Assembly: GCA_021773835.1 (NCBI GenBank) | Contig: JAJFJQ010000066.1 | Location: 248,001 to 312,000 of the forward strand | Length of the DNA: 64,000 bases | DNA from: Gammaproteobacteria bacterium | GTDB lineage: Bacteria > Pseudomonadota > Gammaproteobacteria > Ga0077536 | Direction: 5' to 3' | In this document: positions 53,935 through 63,221 of the stretch, piece after piece | How positions within the stretch are numbered: position 1 is the first letter of the stretch | How the letters are laid out: every line of letters starts with the position of its first letter | Notes under the pieces: model-generated | The model's input: only the letters and a program-made list of their open reading frames with translations | What the model was told of the DNA's origin: nothing | Database searches by the model: none | Translations under genes and position numbers: made by a program

Positions 53935-55872
53935 GTGGAGACCTCGGACCCACATCACAATGTGCTGGCGAGTACTGGAGTTGGCCGCGTCCTAGCCCGC
54001 GTAAGCCGTCCGCTGGTACAAGCCTCCGCGTTGTTGGTCATATCGCTAGTGCTCTTGATAGCACTCGATGTATTCAGCCGTGCCGTACTCAGCGAACCGC
54101 TTCGGGGCGTACCGGAACTCGTCTCCTTAAGTATCCCAGCGATTGTATTTCTAGCACTCGGCCACCTCTTCGTTGAGCACAAACTGATCCGCGCGGACAT
54201 GCTGCTACGGCTACTCGCAGAGCGCTCAGTAGCAAGTGCAGACCTGCTGCAAAGTATTTTTTATAGTGTTGGTGCTGCGGTCATGCTGAGTATCGTGGTA
54301 CCTGCGACTCGAGCATTTAACTACGCCATCACGACCGATGAATTCCTTGGGGTCGAAGGCGAATTCACGGTCCCCTTGTGGCCGTCTAAATTCGTCGTTC
54401 TGGTCGGGTCGATCCTGCTTGCAGCATTATGTCTAAATGCCGCATGGATACATGGCAGATCTTACTTTTTTTCAAGCAACGCAAAATCGCACCGCCATCG
54501 ATTGATCGTTTCGATATTGACCGTTGGTGGCGTGATCTTGGCAGTTAGCTTGGCGCTCGCTGTTGAGAGCCGCGCCGCAATTGGGCTGAGCTCAATTGTT
54601 TTGTTGTTCGTATTTATCTACGCCGGCATGCCCGTAGCCTTCGCGCTGGCGAGTTCAGCAGGCGTCGGAATTGCCTTGATCAAAGGAAAACTCTGGGTTG
54701 CCGTTGAGACAATCGCCTTGGTCGCCGACGGCTCGGTATCCGAATATGTATTCGCCGCCGTGCCCTTGTTCGTGCTCATGGGTCTCGTTGTTGGGGTCGC
54801 CGACATTGGTCGCGATTCGTTGCAGGCGACACACTGGTTGTTGCGACGAGTCAAAGGCGGAATTGGGGTTGCTACCGTTGCGGCTAACGCGGTGTTCGCT
54901 GCAATCACCGGGATCTCAATTGCATCGGCGGCCATATTTAGTCGCATTGCAGTGCCCCCTTTAATCGAACATGGCTTCACGCCTCGATTCGCCGTCGGAC
55001 TCGTCGCCGGCACATCGGTTCTCGGCATGCTGATCCCGCCAAGCCTATTACTGATCGTCTACGGCCTCGTCGCCGAGGTGTCGATAAGTCAATTGTTTCT
55101 CGCCGCGATAATTCCGGGTTTGATTCTCGCGAGCGCTTTCGCCGCTGGCGTAATGGTGGCCGTAGGATTTCGAATGCGCTTCGCTGTTACAGATAAGGCA
55201 CTGCCGAATATCGAAGACACCATCGACGCGCGGTCAGCGCTGTTGAAGATCGTTCCTGTTGCGACACTGATCGCCATCGTTCTTGGTGGCATATACGGCG
55301 GTATCTTCACTCCAACAGAAGCCGGCGCGATCGGCACCCTCTCGGCGACGGTGATAGCACTGGCGATGCGCCGTACCACCATGAGAGAACTTGCATCGCT
55401 CTCGGTAGATGCCGCCGCCGGTTCGGCATCGATACTGTTTCTCATTATCGCCGCCAGCGCGTTTGCGATAATGCTGACTTTGTCGGGGATCCCGGCCTAT
55501 TTAAGCGCACAAATCGGCGCCGCCGACCTCGGCCTCGTGAGCTACGCCATCGGTTATCTGCTAGTCCTGATCCTCCTCGGCATGGTCTTGGATTCGACAT
55601 CGATTTTGTTGATCATGGTGCCGCTCGCGATGCCGACAGTCCAAGCACTCGGCGGCGATCTCATTTGGTTTGGTATTGTGAGCGTTATCGGTGTAGAAAT
55701 AGGCTTGCTAACACCACCGCTTGGTCTCAGCGTCTACGCGATCAAAGCGTCTCTTGAGGACACAACGATCTCACTCAATGATATTTTCATTGGTGCGTTG
55801 CCATTTATCTTTATCATGCTAGTGGTCACCTGCGCCTTGATTTTTTATCCACAAATGACATTGCAACTGTAA
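53935..55872 (+). CDS. dctM: TRAP transporter fused DctQM permease
   Basis: A 645-residue protein starting at GTG 53935. Residues ~1-180 have four helices and the DctQ plan (LDVFSRAVLSEPLRGVPELV). The rest is the 11-12-helix DctM domain with AGMPVAFALASSAGVG, GVATVAANAVFAAITGISIASAA, LIPPSLLLIVYGLVAEVSI and GLLTPPLGLSVYAIK. Fusion of the small and large membrane subunits occurs in a minority of TRAP systems. It uses a sodium gradient. It is 16 bases from dctP. Confidence 0.93.
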   Translation: METSDPHHNVLASTGVGRVLARVSRPLVQASALLVISLVLLIALDVFSRAVLSEPLRGVPELVSLSIPAIVFLALGHLFVEHKLIRADMLLRLLAERSVASADLLQSIFYSVGAAVMLSIVVPATRAFNYAITTDEFLGVEGEFTVPLWPSKFVVLVGSILLAALCLNAAWIHGRSYFFSSNAKSHRHRLIVSILTVGGVILAVSLALAVESRAAIGLSSIVLLFVFIYAGMPVAFALASSAGVGIALIKGKLWVAVETIALVADGSVSEYVFAAVPLFVLMGLVVGVADIGRDSLQATHWLLRRVKGGIGVATVAANAVFAAITGISIASAAIFSRIAVPPLIEHGFTPRFAVGLVAGTSVLGMLIPPSLLLIVYGLVAEVSISQLFLAAIIPGLILASAFAAGVMVAVGFRMRFAVTDKALPNIEDTIDARSALLKIVPVATLIAIVLGGIYGGIFTPTEAGAIGTLSATVIALAMRRTTMRELASLSVDAAAGSASILFLIIAASAFAIMLTLSGIPAYLSAQIGAADLGLVSYAIGYLLVLILLGMVLDSTSILLIMVPLAMPTVQALGGDLIWFGIVSVIGVEIGLLTPPLGLSVYAIKASLEDTTISLNDIFIGALPFIFIMLVVTCALIFYPQMTLQL

Positions 55873-55909
55873 ACGTTTATCAAAAAGACATGGACAATAG
55901 GAACACTCA

Positions 55910-56716
55910 ATGAGTTGGTGGGGCAAGATCATTGGCGGGACCTTCGGCTTTATGCTCGGTGGACCTCTCGGCGCCATGCTCGGCGCAGCGGTAGGACATA
56001 ATTTTGACCAAGGGCTAAAAACCCGCCCCGCGGGTTCTCCATACGGGCACGGACCCGATCAAGAGCGCATCCAAAGCGCGTTTTTCACTACCGTCTTTTC
56101 CGTCATGGGCCACGTCGCGAAGGCCGACGGCAGGGTCAGCGAAGACGAGATAGCCATGGCCCGATCGGTGATGCAACAGATGTCGCTGGATCAAAACCAA
56201 ACTCGGGTCGCGATGGACTTATTCAATCAAGGAAAACATCCGGATTTTGCATTGGATGCCGTCATCGCTCAGTTTAAGACGGAATGTCATCGGCGTCGCA
56301 CCCTGATGCAGATGTTCATAGAGATCTTACTGCACGCCGCCTATGCCGATGGTGTGCTGCATCCCCACGAAGAGGCGCTACTAAAAGATATTTGTGCCAA
56401 GCTCGGTTTCTCGAGCGCACATTTCCAACAACTCGAAGCGATGGTACGCGCGCAACGCTTCTTTACCGGCGACAGCCGCCAGTCTGGCCGCCCACCGACT
56501 GCTGAGTTACTAGCGGATGCCTACACACTACTCGGCGTTCAACCCACCGATAGCGATGCAGAAATAAAAAAGGCCTATCGACGCATGATGAGTCAACACC
56601 ACCCGGACAAACTCATGGCCAAAGGCCTACCGGAAGAAATGGTCAAGCTCGCAACGCAGAAAACTCAAGAGATAAAAGCCGCCTTCGATTTAATCAAAGA
56701 AAACCGCCCCGATTGA
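55910..56716 (+). CDS. djlA: Membrane-anchored DnaJ-like co-chaperone DjlA
   Basis: A 268-residue protein: an N-terminal Gly-rich membrane helix (IIGGTFGFMLGGPLGAMLGAAVGH), a TerB-like middle domain (FSVMGHVAKADGRVSEDE) and a C-terminal J domain (AYTLLGVQPTDSDAEIKKAYRRM) with the HPD tripeptide in HHPDKL. The J domain stimulates DnaK; DjlA of E. coli affects capsule and stress regulation. Its order and length match DjlA closely. It is a single gene, 46 bases before the MATE gene. Confidence 0.95.
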   Translation: MSWWGKIIGGTFGFMLGGPLGAMLGAAVGHNFDQGLKTRPAGSPYGHGPDQERIQSAFFTTVFSVMGHVAKADGRVSEDEIAMARSVMQQMSLDQNQTRVAMDLFNQGKHPDFALDAVIAQFKTECHRRRTLMQMFIEILLHAAYADGVLHPHEEALLKDICAKLGFSSAHFQQLEAMVRAQRFFTGDSRQSGRPPTAELLADAYTLLGVQPTDSDAEIKKAYRRMMSQHHPDKLMAKGLPEEMVKLATQKTQEIKAAFDLIKENRPD

Positions 56717-56761
56717 GGCATTTGGTCAATTCCTTTTTAAGCCTGCCGTCGTAGTTGATCC

Positions 56762-58192
56762 ATGTTGCAAGCGCTAAAGCAGCGGGCCCAAGGTTTCCGA
56801 TCGAGTGTCATCGAAACCGTTGCGTTAATCCGTGAGTCGCTGAATGGTAGCGACCAAGACTTTACCGAAGGCCCAATGAATCGGGCGATCATCCTGCTCG
56901 CGATTCCGATGATGCTTGAGATGACGATGGAATCTATCTTTGCCATTGTCGACATCTATTTCGTCTCAAAGCTCGGTGCAGACGCGATCGCAACGCTCGG
57001 CATTACCGAAGCGGTTATCACCCTCCTTTACGCCGTGGCAATCGGGTTGAGCATGGCGGTGACGGCGCTAGTCGCACGCCGGATCGGCGAACACAATCCG
57101 GAGGGCGCAGCAATCGTCGCCGGTCAATCGTTGTGGGTTGGCGTGCTCCTGTCGCTGATGATTGGTGTTAGCGGTGCCGTTTACGCTGAAGATCTGCTGC
57201 GCCTGATGGGCGCGAGTCAAGGTGCGATTGCCGAACATGCGGGCTACACGGCCATCATGTTCGGCGGCTGCGGTAGCATCTTGTTGCTGTTCCTCATCAA
57301 TGGCGTATTTCGTGGCGCCGGTGATGCCAGCATTGCAATGCGCGTCCTGTGGTTCGCAAACGGCGTTAATTTCGTCCTCGATCCGTGTCTCATCTTTGGC
57401 CTCGGCCCGTTTCCAGAACTCGGGTTGGCCGGGGCCGCCGTCGCGACCACTATCGGGCGCAGCTGCGGCGTCGCCTTACAGCTTTACTATCTGTTTTTCG
57501 GCAAAACGCGCGTCGTTTTGTCGCGCTGCCATCTACGACCGAGGTTCGACGAAATGCTACATCTCGTCCAGGTCTCGATCGGTGGCATTGCACAGTTCTT
57601 TATCGCGACCTCGAGCTGGGTTTTGCTCATGAAAATCGTTGCCGGTTATGGAAGTGTTGCGATTGCCGGCTACACGATCGCGATACGCATTCTCGATTTC
57701 ATCATTCTGCCGGCGTGGGGACTCAGCAACGCGGCGGCAACCTTGGTTGGCCAAAACCTCGGAGCCCAACAACCCGAGCGCGCCGAACAATTCGTGTGGC
57801 GTGTCGCCACCTATAACTTTGTGTTCCTCATGGGCATTGGTATTGTATTGATCGCGACCCCAAACCCGATCATCATGATTTTCACCGATGAACCGGCGAT
57901 CTTTGCACACGCGGTAAGTTGCTTACGCTGGTTAAGCTACGGGCTTGGATTATTCGCAATCGGGCTTGTGCTCACTCAGGCATTCAACGGTGCCGGCGAT
58001 ACAATGACCCCGACAAAGATCAACTTTCTTGCATTCTGGATCATCCAGCTCCCGCTTGCCTATTGGTTGGCGGAGCACATTGTTCAAGGTCCGGATGGCG
58101 TATTTATTGCCATTTTTTTGGGAGAATCTTTAATGACACTCATCGCATACGCCATCTTTCGACGCGGTCATTGGAAATTAATACAAATTTAG
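56762..58192 (+). CDS. MATE-family efflux transporter
   Basis: A 476-residue protein with 12 transmembrane helices in two six-helix MATE repeats. The first repeat has LAIPMMLEMTMESIFAIVDIYFVSKLGADAIATLG, the second has FIATSSWVLLMKIVAGYGSVAIAGYTIAIR and AAATLVGQNLGAQQPERAE. It exports cationic drugs or metabolites in exchange for Na+ or H+. The NorM/DinF subgroup is not resolved. The SDR gene follows after 12 bases. Confidence 0.93.
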   Translation: MLQALKQRAQGFRSSVIETVALIRESLNGSDQDFTEGPMNRAIILLAIPMMLEMTMESIFAIVDIYFVSKLGADAIATLGITEAVITLLYAVAIGLSMAVTALVARRIGEHNPEGAAIVAGQSLWVGVLLSLMIGVSGAVYAEDLLRLMGASQGAIAEHAGYTAIMFGGCGSILLLFLINGVFRGAGDASIAMRVLWFANGVNFVLDPCLIFGLGPFPELGLAGAAVATTIGRSCGVALQLYYLFFGKTRVVLSRCHLRPRFDEMLHLVQVSIGGIAQFFIATSSWVLLMKIVAGYGSVAIAGYTIAIRILDFIILPAWGLSNAAATLVGQNLGAQQPERAEQFVWRVATYNFVFLMGIGIVLIATPNPIIMIFTDEPAIFAHAVSCLRWLSYGLGLFAIGLVLTQAFNGAGDTMTPTKINFLAFWIIQLPLAYWLAEHIVQGPDGVFIAIFLGESLMTLIAYAIFRRGHWKLIQI

Positions 58193-58204
58193 GGAGCAGC
58201 TGCT

Positions 58205-58975
58205 ATGCAAGACCTCTTTTCAATCGAGGGTAAAACCGCATTGATAACCGGCGGGTCTCGCGGTATCGGTTTAATGATGGCGCGCGCCTATGTCGAACAC
58301 GGCGCCAAAGTCTACATCTCTTCACGTAAGGCCGAAGCGTGCGATGCGGTGGCCAGCGAACTATCGGCGATCGGCGAGTGCATCGCGCTTCCTGCAGATC
58401 TCTCGCAGATGGACGAGGTAGAACGGCTCGCGCATGAGCTAAGCGAGCGTGAACCCCAACTTCACGTGCTGATCAACAATGCCGGCGCGACCTGGGGCGG
58501 CACAATCGATGAGTTCCCCGAAAAAGGCTGGGACAAAGTCATGGATCTGAACGTCAAATCGGTGTTCTTTCTCACCCAAAAACTTCTGCCCTTACTGGAT
58601 GCGGCTGCGAGCGCGGCGGATCCGGCGCGCGTGATCAATATCGGCTCGGTCGATGGATTACACCTATCGAAATTTGAAAATTTCTCCTACAGTCCATCAA
58701 AAGCCGCGGTCCATCACCTAACGCGGATGACGGCAACCCATCTGGCCTCACGCAATATCACGGTCAATGCGATAGCACCCGGCCCGTTTGAAACGACGAT
58801 GATGGCACCGATGATCGAACAGATGGGCGACAGTATCCGTGCGGCGGTACCGTTACAACGATTCGGCCAGCCGGCGGATGCTGCAGGGCTTGCAATTTTT
58901 CTAGGCGCGCGCGCTTCCGCGTTTATTACAGGCACCGTGATCCCCCTCGACGGTGGAATCATCGGCGCCAGCTAG
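58205..58975 (+). CDS. SDR-family oxidoreductase (FabG/RhlG-like)
   Basis: A 256-residue classical short-chain dehydrogenase: TGGSRGIG (15-22), NNAGATWGG, Ser148, Tyr162 and Lys166 in YSPSKAAVHHLTRMTATHLA, and PLDGGIIGAS at the end. NADP is likely because of SRK after strand 2. It resembles RhlG-type ketoacyl reductases. The substrate is unknown. It is followed closely by a FrnE-like gene and a MEKHLA gene, forming a probable three-gene unit. Confidence 0.93.
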   Translation: MQDLFSIEGKTALITGGSRGIGLMMARAYVEHGAKVYISSRKAEACDAVASELSAIGECIALPADLSQMDEVERLAHELSEREPQLHVLINNAGATWGGTIDEFPEKGWDKVMDLNVKSVFFLTQKLLPLLDAAASAADPARVINIGSVDGLHLSKFENFSYSPSKAAVHHLTRMTATHLASRNITVNAIAPGPFETTMMAPMIEQMGDSIRAAVPLQRFGQPADAAGLAIFLGARASAFITGTVIPLDGGIIGAS

Positions 58976-58997
58976 TAACGACGTAATGGTGAGTGAC

Positions 58998-59654
58998 ATG
59001 AATTCAGATGAACCTACTACGACACTTGAGATTATTTCCGACGTCGTTTGTCCGTGGTGCTATATCGGAAAACGGCGTCTCAGCCAAGCGCTTGAAATAT
59101 TAGGATCCGATATTCCGATCACGGTGCGCTGGAAGCCCTATGAGCTAAACCCGACCATGCCCGCCGGAGGCATGGACAGGCAAAATTATTACGCTAGCAA
59201 GTTTGGCTCCGCCGCGTACGCAGAAAACCTCATCGCCAACGTTACCGCCAACGCTCACAACGATGGCCTGGCAATGGATTACGACAACATCAAGCGCGTA
59301 CCGAATACACGTATCGCACACCGCCTGATCTGGCTGGCTGAACAATTCGACTGCCAGGACGCAATCGTCGACGCGCTGTTCCAAGCCTATTTTGTCGACG
59401 GTCGCAACATCGAAGACCGCGAGGTCTTGCTCGACATTGCGGTTGAAGCGGGGATCGCAGACGACGTTGCTAGTGAGTTTCTAGACAGCGACGAGGCGCT
59501 TGATCTCGTCGCAACCGAAGCGAAAGCGGCGCACAACGCCGGTATTCAAGGGGTCCCAGCGTTTGTATTAAACGGACGCTTCTTATTTTCCGGGGCGCAA
59601 TCACCCGAGACGATTTCGCTGACGATTAAGCGCGCAATTGCCAAAGGACTGTGA
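58998..59654 (+). CDS. FrnE-like DsbA-family oxidoreductase
   Basis: About 218 residues from ATG 58998, preceded by GGTGAGTG; starts at 58953 and 58986 are in frame but less likely. The thioredoxin-fold site is VVCPWCYIGKRRL (Cys18, Cys21). ELNPTMPAGGMDRQNYYASKFG and GVPAFVLNGRFLFSGAQSPE are typical of FrnE, a cytoplasmic disulfide isomerase linked to oxidative stress. It lacks a signal peptide. Its stop overlaps the start of the next gene by four bases (GTGA). Confidence 0.93.
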   Translation: MNSDEPTTTLEIISDVVCPWCYIGKRRLSQALEILGSDIPITVRWKPYELNPTMPAGGMDRQNYYASKFGSAAYAENLIANVTANAHNDGLAMDYDNIKRVPNTRIAHRLIWLAEQFDCQDAIVDALFQAYFVDGRNIEDREVLLDIAVEAGIADDVASEFLDSDEALDLVATEAKAAHNAGIQGVPAFVLNGRFLFSGAQSPETISLTIKRAIAKGL

Positions 59655-60124
59655 GCGGCCCGCCATCATCAGACAATGGATATCTCGCCGATCACGTCGA
59701 GATATTGCTCGATAGCTACCGGCGTGCGCTCGGTCGGCCGCTGTTCGCGGACCTCGACTCGTCAACCGCGACCGCGCGCGCACTCTTCTTTGCCGATTTC
59801 GCGATCCTATCGTCTGGGACAGAATCGGACCCCCTCTTCAGCTACGCCAACCAAACAGCGCTCGCGCTATTTGAACTCGATTGGGCGACACTGATCGCGC
59901 TCCCAGCGCGCGAATCTGCCGAACCCGCGCACCAATCAGCTCGCGCTAAACTCATGGCCGAGGTAGAAAGCGCTGGTTTTACCGAAGGATATTCCGGCGT
60001 TCGAATTTCTGCTAGCGGCCAACGGTTCATGATCGAGGATGCGACTATTTGGAATCTGGTCGCAGCTGACGGCACGGCGTACGGACAAGCCGCCACGTTC
60101 AAGAAATGGCGACATGATTTCTAA
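59651..60124 (+). CDS. MEKHLA-domain protein (PAS-like)
   Basis: A 157-residue protein starting at GTG 59651, coupled to the frnE-like stop. LDSYRRALGRPLF, LFSYANQTALALFELDWATLIALPARESAEP and YSGVRISASGQRFMIEDATIWNLVAADG follow the MEKHLA domain, a PAS-related module first seen in plant transcription factors and in bacterial single-domain proteins. It may bind a small ligand. Function is not known. Confidence 0.87.
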   Translation: MSGPPSSDNGYLADHVEILLDSYRRALGRPLFADLDSSTATARALFFADFAILSSGTESDPLFSYANQTALALFELDWATLIALPARESAEPAHQSARAKLMAEVESAGFTEGYSGVRISASGQRFMIEDATIWNLVAADGTAYGQAATFKKWRHDF

Positions 60125-60165
60125 GTTAAACCGCGCTAAACCCGCGGGGACCCACTAGCGCGCGA

Positions 60166-60576
60166 TCACGCGCCGCCGGCTGCGATATAGAAGGCGTAAC
60201 TCCAGATAAGCCAAATCACGACCTGCACGGTGAACAAGGTCGCTCGAATGAGGATCGCCGGCAATGATACGGATAGCATATGGACAACGGATTGCAGGAT
60301 CCTAGAACCAAGGGCCACCATCGCAAGACCATCCGTGATTTCACTTTGACCGGTCGCAATGCCATAGATCAGTAGCGCGCTAGGTATCACTAACCATTCA
60401 AGACTATTGGCTTGTGCTCGGGTAATACGCTGCGGTGTTCCGCCCAGATCAATGCCTTGTTGATCGAATACTAGTTGACCGCTCAAGGCGTATTTAGTGC
60501 GCGCACCCAGTAATACGAACATTAGTACAATGGACCAAATGATCAGACCGAATAAACAGATGATACTTGCACTCAT
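60166..60576 (-). CDS. MAPEG-family membrane protein
   Basis: About 136 residues from ATG 60576 (MSASIICLFGLIIWSIVLMFVLLGARTKY); ATG 60612 is 12 codons upstream. It has four transmembrane helices and the MAPEG pattern: RAQANSLEWLVIPSALLIYGI near the second helix and ALGSRILQSVVHML after it. MAPEG members include glutathione-dependent transferases and peroxidases; bacterial ones are mostly uncharacterised. It is a single gene. Confidence 0.87.
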   Translation of the reverse strand: MSASIICLFGLIIWSIVLMFVLLGARTKYALSGQLVFDQQGIDLGGTPQRITRAQANSLEWLVIPSALLIYGIATGQSEITDGLAMVALGSRILQSVVHMLSVSLPAILIRATLFTVQVVIWLIWSYAFYIAAGGA

Positions 60577-60716
60577 ACCGGATACCTCCCGCAACACCCG
60601 CGTTGTAGACACCGCTTTCGACCTGGTATGGGCCGAAAATCAACGACCAGAGTAGGCGAAACTGTATAGATTGCAATGGGCCACCCGAAACCGGACATTC
60701 AATTAGCAGCCGTGCG

Positions 60717-61535
60717 TCAATCGAAGCGGAATGCGGACACGGTGCTCCCCATCACACGGTCGTTGAAAATACGTTCGCCGTTACCGTCACCACCTGCGCC
60801 AGCGGCAACCATAAGCGGCAGTAGATGCTCTTCGCGCGGATGCGCGCTGCGTGCGGCAGGTGCAGCCTCCCAGTTTATCAATCGTTGGTTACGGGTCGCA
60901 CCGTCGCTTACGCAGGTCTCACTCAACCAGGCATCAAAAAGATCCGAGTCTGAGATAGTAGCAGCGCCACTCATTAACACCGGTAGATTGTGGTAACTCA
61001 TACCGCTTCCGACAATCAACACCCCGCGGTTGCGCAACGGACTCAAAGCCTGGCCAATTTTAAGATGCAGTGCTGGACCCAGATCCTGTTGGAGCGATAT
61101 CTGTACCACTGGAATCGTGGCGTTGGGGAAAATAAGCTTCAGCGGAATGAATACGCCATGATCGAAGCCACGTGCGTCGTTCAAACGTGAGGCAATATCA
61201 CCGGCCGTGAGCAAGTTGCATATCTCTTGAGCCAACTCTGGCTCACCTGGCGCGTCGTATCGGATCTCGTAAGTGTGTTGTGGAAACCCATAGTAATCGT
61301 AGATCAAAGATGGTTGGGAGGCGTTGCCAACCGTTACAACTGGTTCTTCCCAGTGTGCTGACACGACCACCACCGCCTTCGGTACATCGCCGAGCGTCCC
61401 GCCTACTCGGCGTAGCCAATCCCCCATGCTGTCCCAGGTGTCGGCCGGACCCATCGTCCAATCCATGAAAAAGCACGGACCACCGCCGTGCGCGATGTAC
61501 AGTGTCGGCATCTGGTCGGATCTCGGGACGCCCAC
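60717..61535 (-). CDS. ygiD: DODA-type (class III extradiol) dioxygenase
   Basis: A 272-residue protein of the LigB/DODA superfamily. Metal-site His are visible in LYIAHGGGPCFF, VVSAHWEEP and GFDHGVFIPLKLIFP; a final HPREEHLLPLMVAAGAG carries the catalytic His. YgiD of E. coli and plant DODA open the ring of DOPA with Fe(II). Substrate here is unknown. Start at 61535; the Met at residue 9 (MPTLYIAHGG) is equally possible. It is a single gene between MAPEG and the CDGSH gene. Confidence 0.9.
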   Translation of the reverse strand: MGVPRSDQMPTLYIAHGGGPCFFMDWTMGPADTWDSMGDWLRRVGGTLGDVPKAVVVVSAHWEEPVVTVGNASQPSLIYDYYGFPQHTYEIRYDAPGEPELAQEICNLLTAGDIASRLNDARGFDHGVFIPLKLIFPNATIPVVQISLQQDLGPALHLKIGQALSPLRNRGVLIVGSGMSYHNLPVLMSGAATISDSDLFDAWLSETCVSDGATRNQRLINWEAAPAARSAHPREEHLLPLMVAAGAGGDGNGERIFNDRVMGSTVSAFRFD

Positions 61536-61581
61536 TTACTCTAACTCATCACGCTGAATAAAACGGTGGGTAGTCCCCAAG

Positions 61582-61818
61582 CTAAGCTTTATGACTACCA
61601 TCACAAGTGGGAGAGTTTTTCGTCGCCTTACAGCCGCAAAAAAATACCTTTGTCGATTCCGCGGCGTCGAACTTCACCGGTGTAAAGTCGGTTCCTGCGT
61701 GCGAACCGTCGCAAAACGGTTGCTTCGCACTTTTACCGCAAGCACACCAAAAATAAGACTTGCCGCCTTCAACATCGATCCCATATGGCACATCCGCTGC
61801 TCTTACTGCTTCGCTCAT
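61582..61818 (-). CDS. Double CDGSH iron-sulfur protein
   Basis: A 78-residue protein from ATG 61818; a start at 61893 adds 25 non-conserved residues. It has two CDGSH motifs: Cys25-x-Cys27-x8-Cys36-Asp-Gly-Ser-His40 and Cys61-x-Cys63-x8-Cys72-Asp-Gly-Ser-His76. Each would bind a 2Fe-2S cluster by three Cys and one His, as in MitoNEET-type proteins; the tandem form resembles MiNT/CISD3. A role in iron-sulfur or redox transfer is likely. Confidence 0.94.
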   Translation of the reverse strand: MSEAVRAADVPYGIDVEGGKSYFWCACGKSAKQPFCDGSHAGTDFTPVKFDAAESTKVFFCGCKATKNSPTCDGSHKA

Positions 61819-62008
61819 TTTGTTTGCTCCCGTTTGGATAGTTTGTTGAATTTCCGTACGTCCTCGTCCGAGGGCGAGTACAACTCTAGCCACAATCAGG
61901 ACAGAAAGCCAACCGCGATCTACCGCTCCGGCCGCGACACGGAGTCACGTTCAAATGAGTATCGACTCCGTGGTTTAGCGAACTTTGCGAACTGTCATAG
62001 TCTAATGC

Positions 62009-62356
62009 GTGATGGCTATGCGCTCTAAACAAGGATCAACGGCTACTCAATACTTTTGGGGCATCGCGGACATATTTCTCGAACGTGAAGACGTAACCGA
62101 AGGCAAACTCATGGACTTCCCGTGTTTGCACGTCAACGGCAACTTTTTCAGTACCTGCGACCATCGTAGCGGCGATCTCATTGTGAAGCTGCCACAGGCC
62201 CGTGTCACTGAATTGATCGATAGCGGAGCCGGCGAAGCGTTTACACCGGCCGGCCGCACGTTTAAAGAATGGGTATTGATCAAACGACGGAGCAAAAACG
62301 CATGGGTCGAATTGATGAATGAATCGTTGGCGTTTGTCGCACGGAAAACTGGATGA
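62009..62356 (+). CDS. TfoX/YjbR-like small protein
   Basis: A 115-residue protein. GKLMDFPCLHVNGNFFSTCD, DLIVKLPQARVTELIDSGAGEAFTPAGR and KEWVLIKRRSKNAWVELMNESLAFVA fit the TfoX N-terminal/MmcQ-YjbR superfamily. Members are of unknown or regulatory function. The start could be Met1, Met2 or Met4. It is a single gene facing TauE on the opposite strand. Confidence 0.75.
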   Translation: MMAMRSKQGSTATQYFWGIADIFLEREDVTEGKLMDFPCLHVNGNFFSTCDHRSGDLIVKLPQARVTELIDSGAGEAFTPAGRTFKEWVLIKRRSKNAWVELMNESLAFVARKTG

Positions 62357-62417
62357 GTACTTCGATAGATCCGCAAATCATTAAGGGTCTTTATATAGTC
62401 GTGAGACAGCCCATCGA

Positions 62418-63221
62418 CTAAAACGCCAGCATACGCACCGCATTAACGCCGAGGAAGGTCGCGAACACCCGCTTAACCGTCACCGGGCTATAACGATGCG
62501 CGAGCGCAACGCCAAGCGGCGCAGTCATCATCGTCATCGATACAATTAGTGCAAAGCCCAGCACATTCACATAGCCAACCGACCACGGCGCGAGATCAGG
62601 TAGTCCCCAACCTCCAACGACAAAGCGCAGGGCCGCCGGCACGGCAGCCATCGCACCCATCAGTGCGGCGGCGGCAACTGCCTGGCGTACCGGCACGCTG
62701 AATAGCGTCATTAACGGCACCCCGAGACCGGCTACGCCAACGCCTAACATGGCGGAGACCATACCAACCGATCCGCCGCCCAGCGCTCGTGCCGCAATGC
62801 CGGCAGACCGTGTACTTTCCCACTCGCTACGACCAAACGCCATGTGTGCGGCGAGCAACACGGTCAAAACAGCGAACGCCGTGATCAATATCGATGTATC
62901 AATCCGATTGGCAAGTTCAGCACCGAGCAGGGCACCGCAGATAATTCCGGGTGCCCATGCAAGGACATGTTTCAGATCAAGGGAACCGTGTCGATAATGA
63001 CTCAGACTTGAACGCGTTCCGGTGACCACGACCGTCGCAAGAGAGGTCGCGATGGCGCTGCGCACGGCAGTGGCCTCGTCCGCGCCAAGGTGTTGAATCA
63101 GTTCGAACAGTACCGGCACTAGCACCAAGCCACCGCCGATCCCGAGCAAACCACCAAGCACGCCGACAGCCGCGCCGGTGACCAGCACCAGCGCGCAGAA
63201 CATCAATAGCTCTGGTATCAA
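62418..63221 (-). CDS. TauE/SafE-type anion permease
   Basis: A 267-residue membrane protein with eight helices in two TauE/SafE halves. GLLGIGGGLVLVPVLFELI in the first half and VGMVSAMLGVGVAGLGVPLMTLF in the second are the repeated Gly-rich family blocks. Members export sulfite or sulfonates or import related anions. Its first codon overlaps the end of the VOC gene by four bases. Confidence 0.92.
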   Translation of the reverse strand: MIPELLMFCALVLVTGAAVGVLGGLLGIGGGLVLVPVLFELIQHLGADEATAVRSAIATSLATVVVTGTRSSLSHYRHGSLDLKHVLAWAPGIICGALLGAELANRIDTSILITAFAVLTVLLAAHMAFGRSEWESTRSAGIAARALGGGSVGMVSAMLGVGVAGLGVPLMTLFSVPVRQAVAAAALMGAMAAVPAALRFVVGGWGLPDLAPWSVGYVNVLGFALIVSMTMMTAPLGVALAHRYSPVTVKRVFATFLGVNAVRMLAF

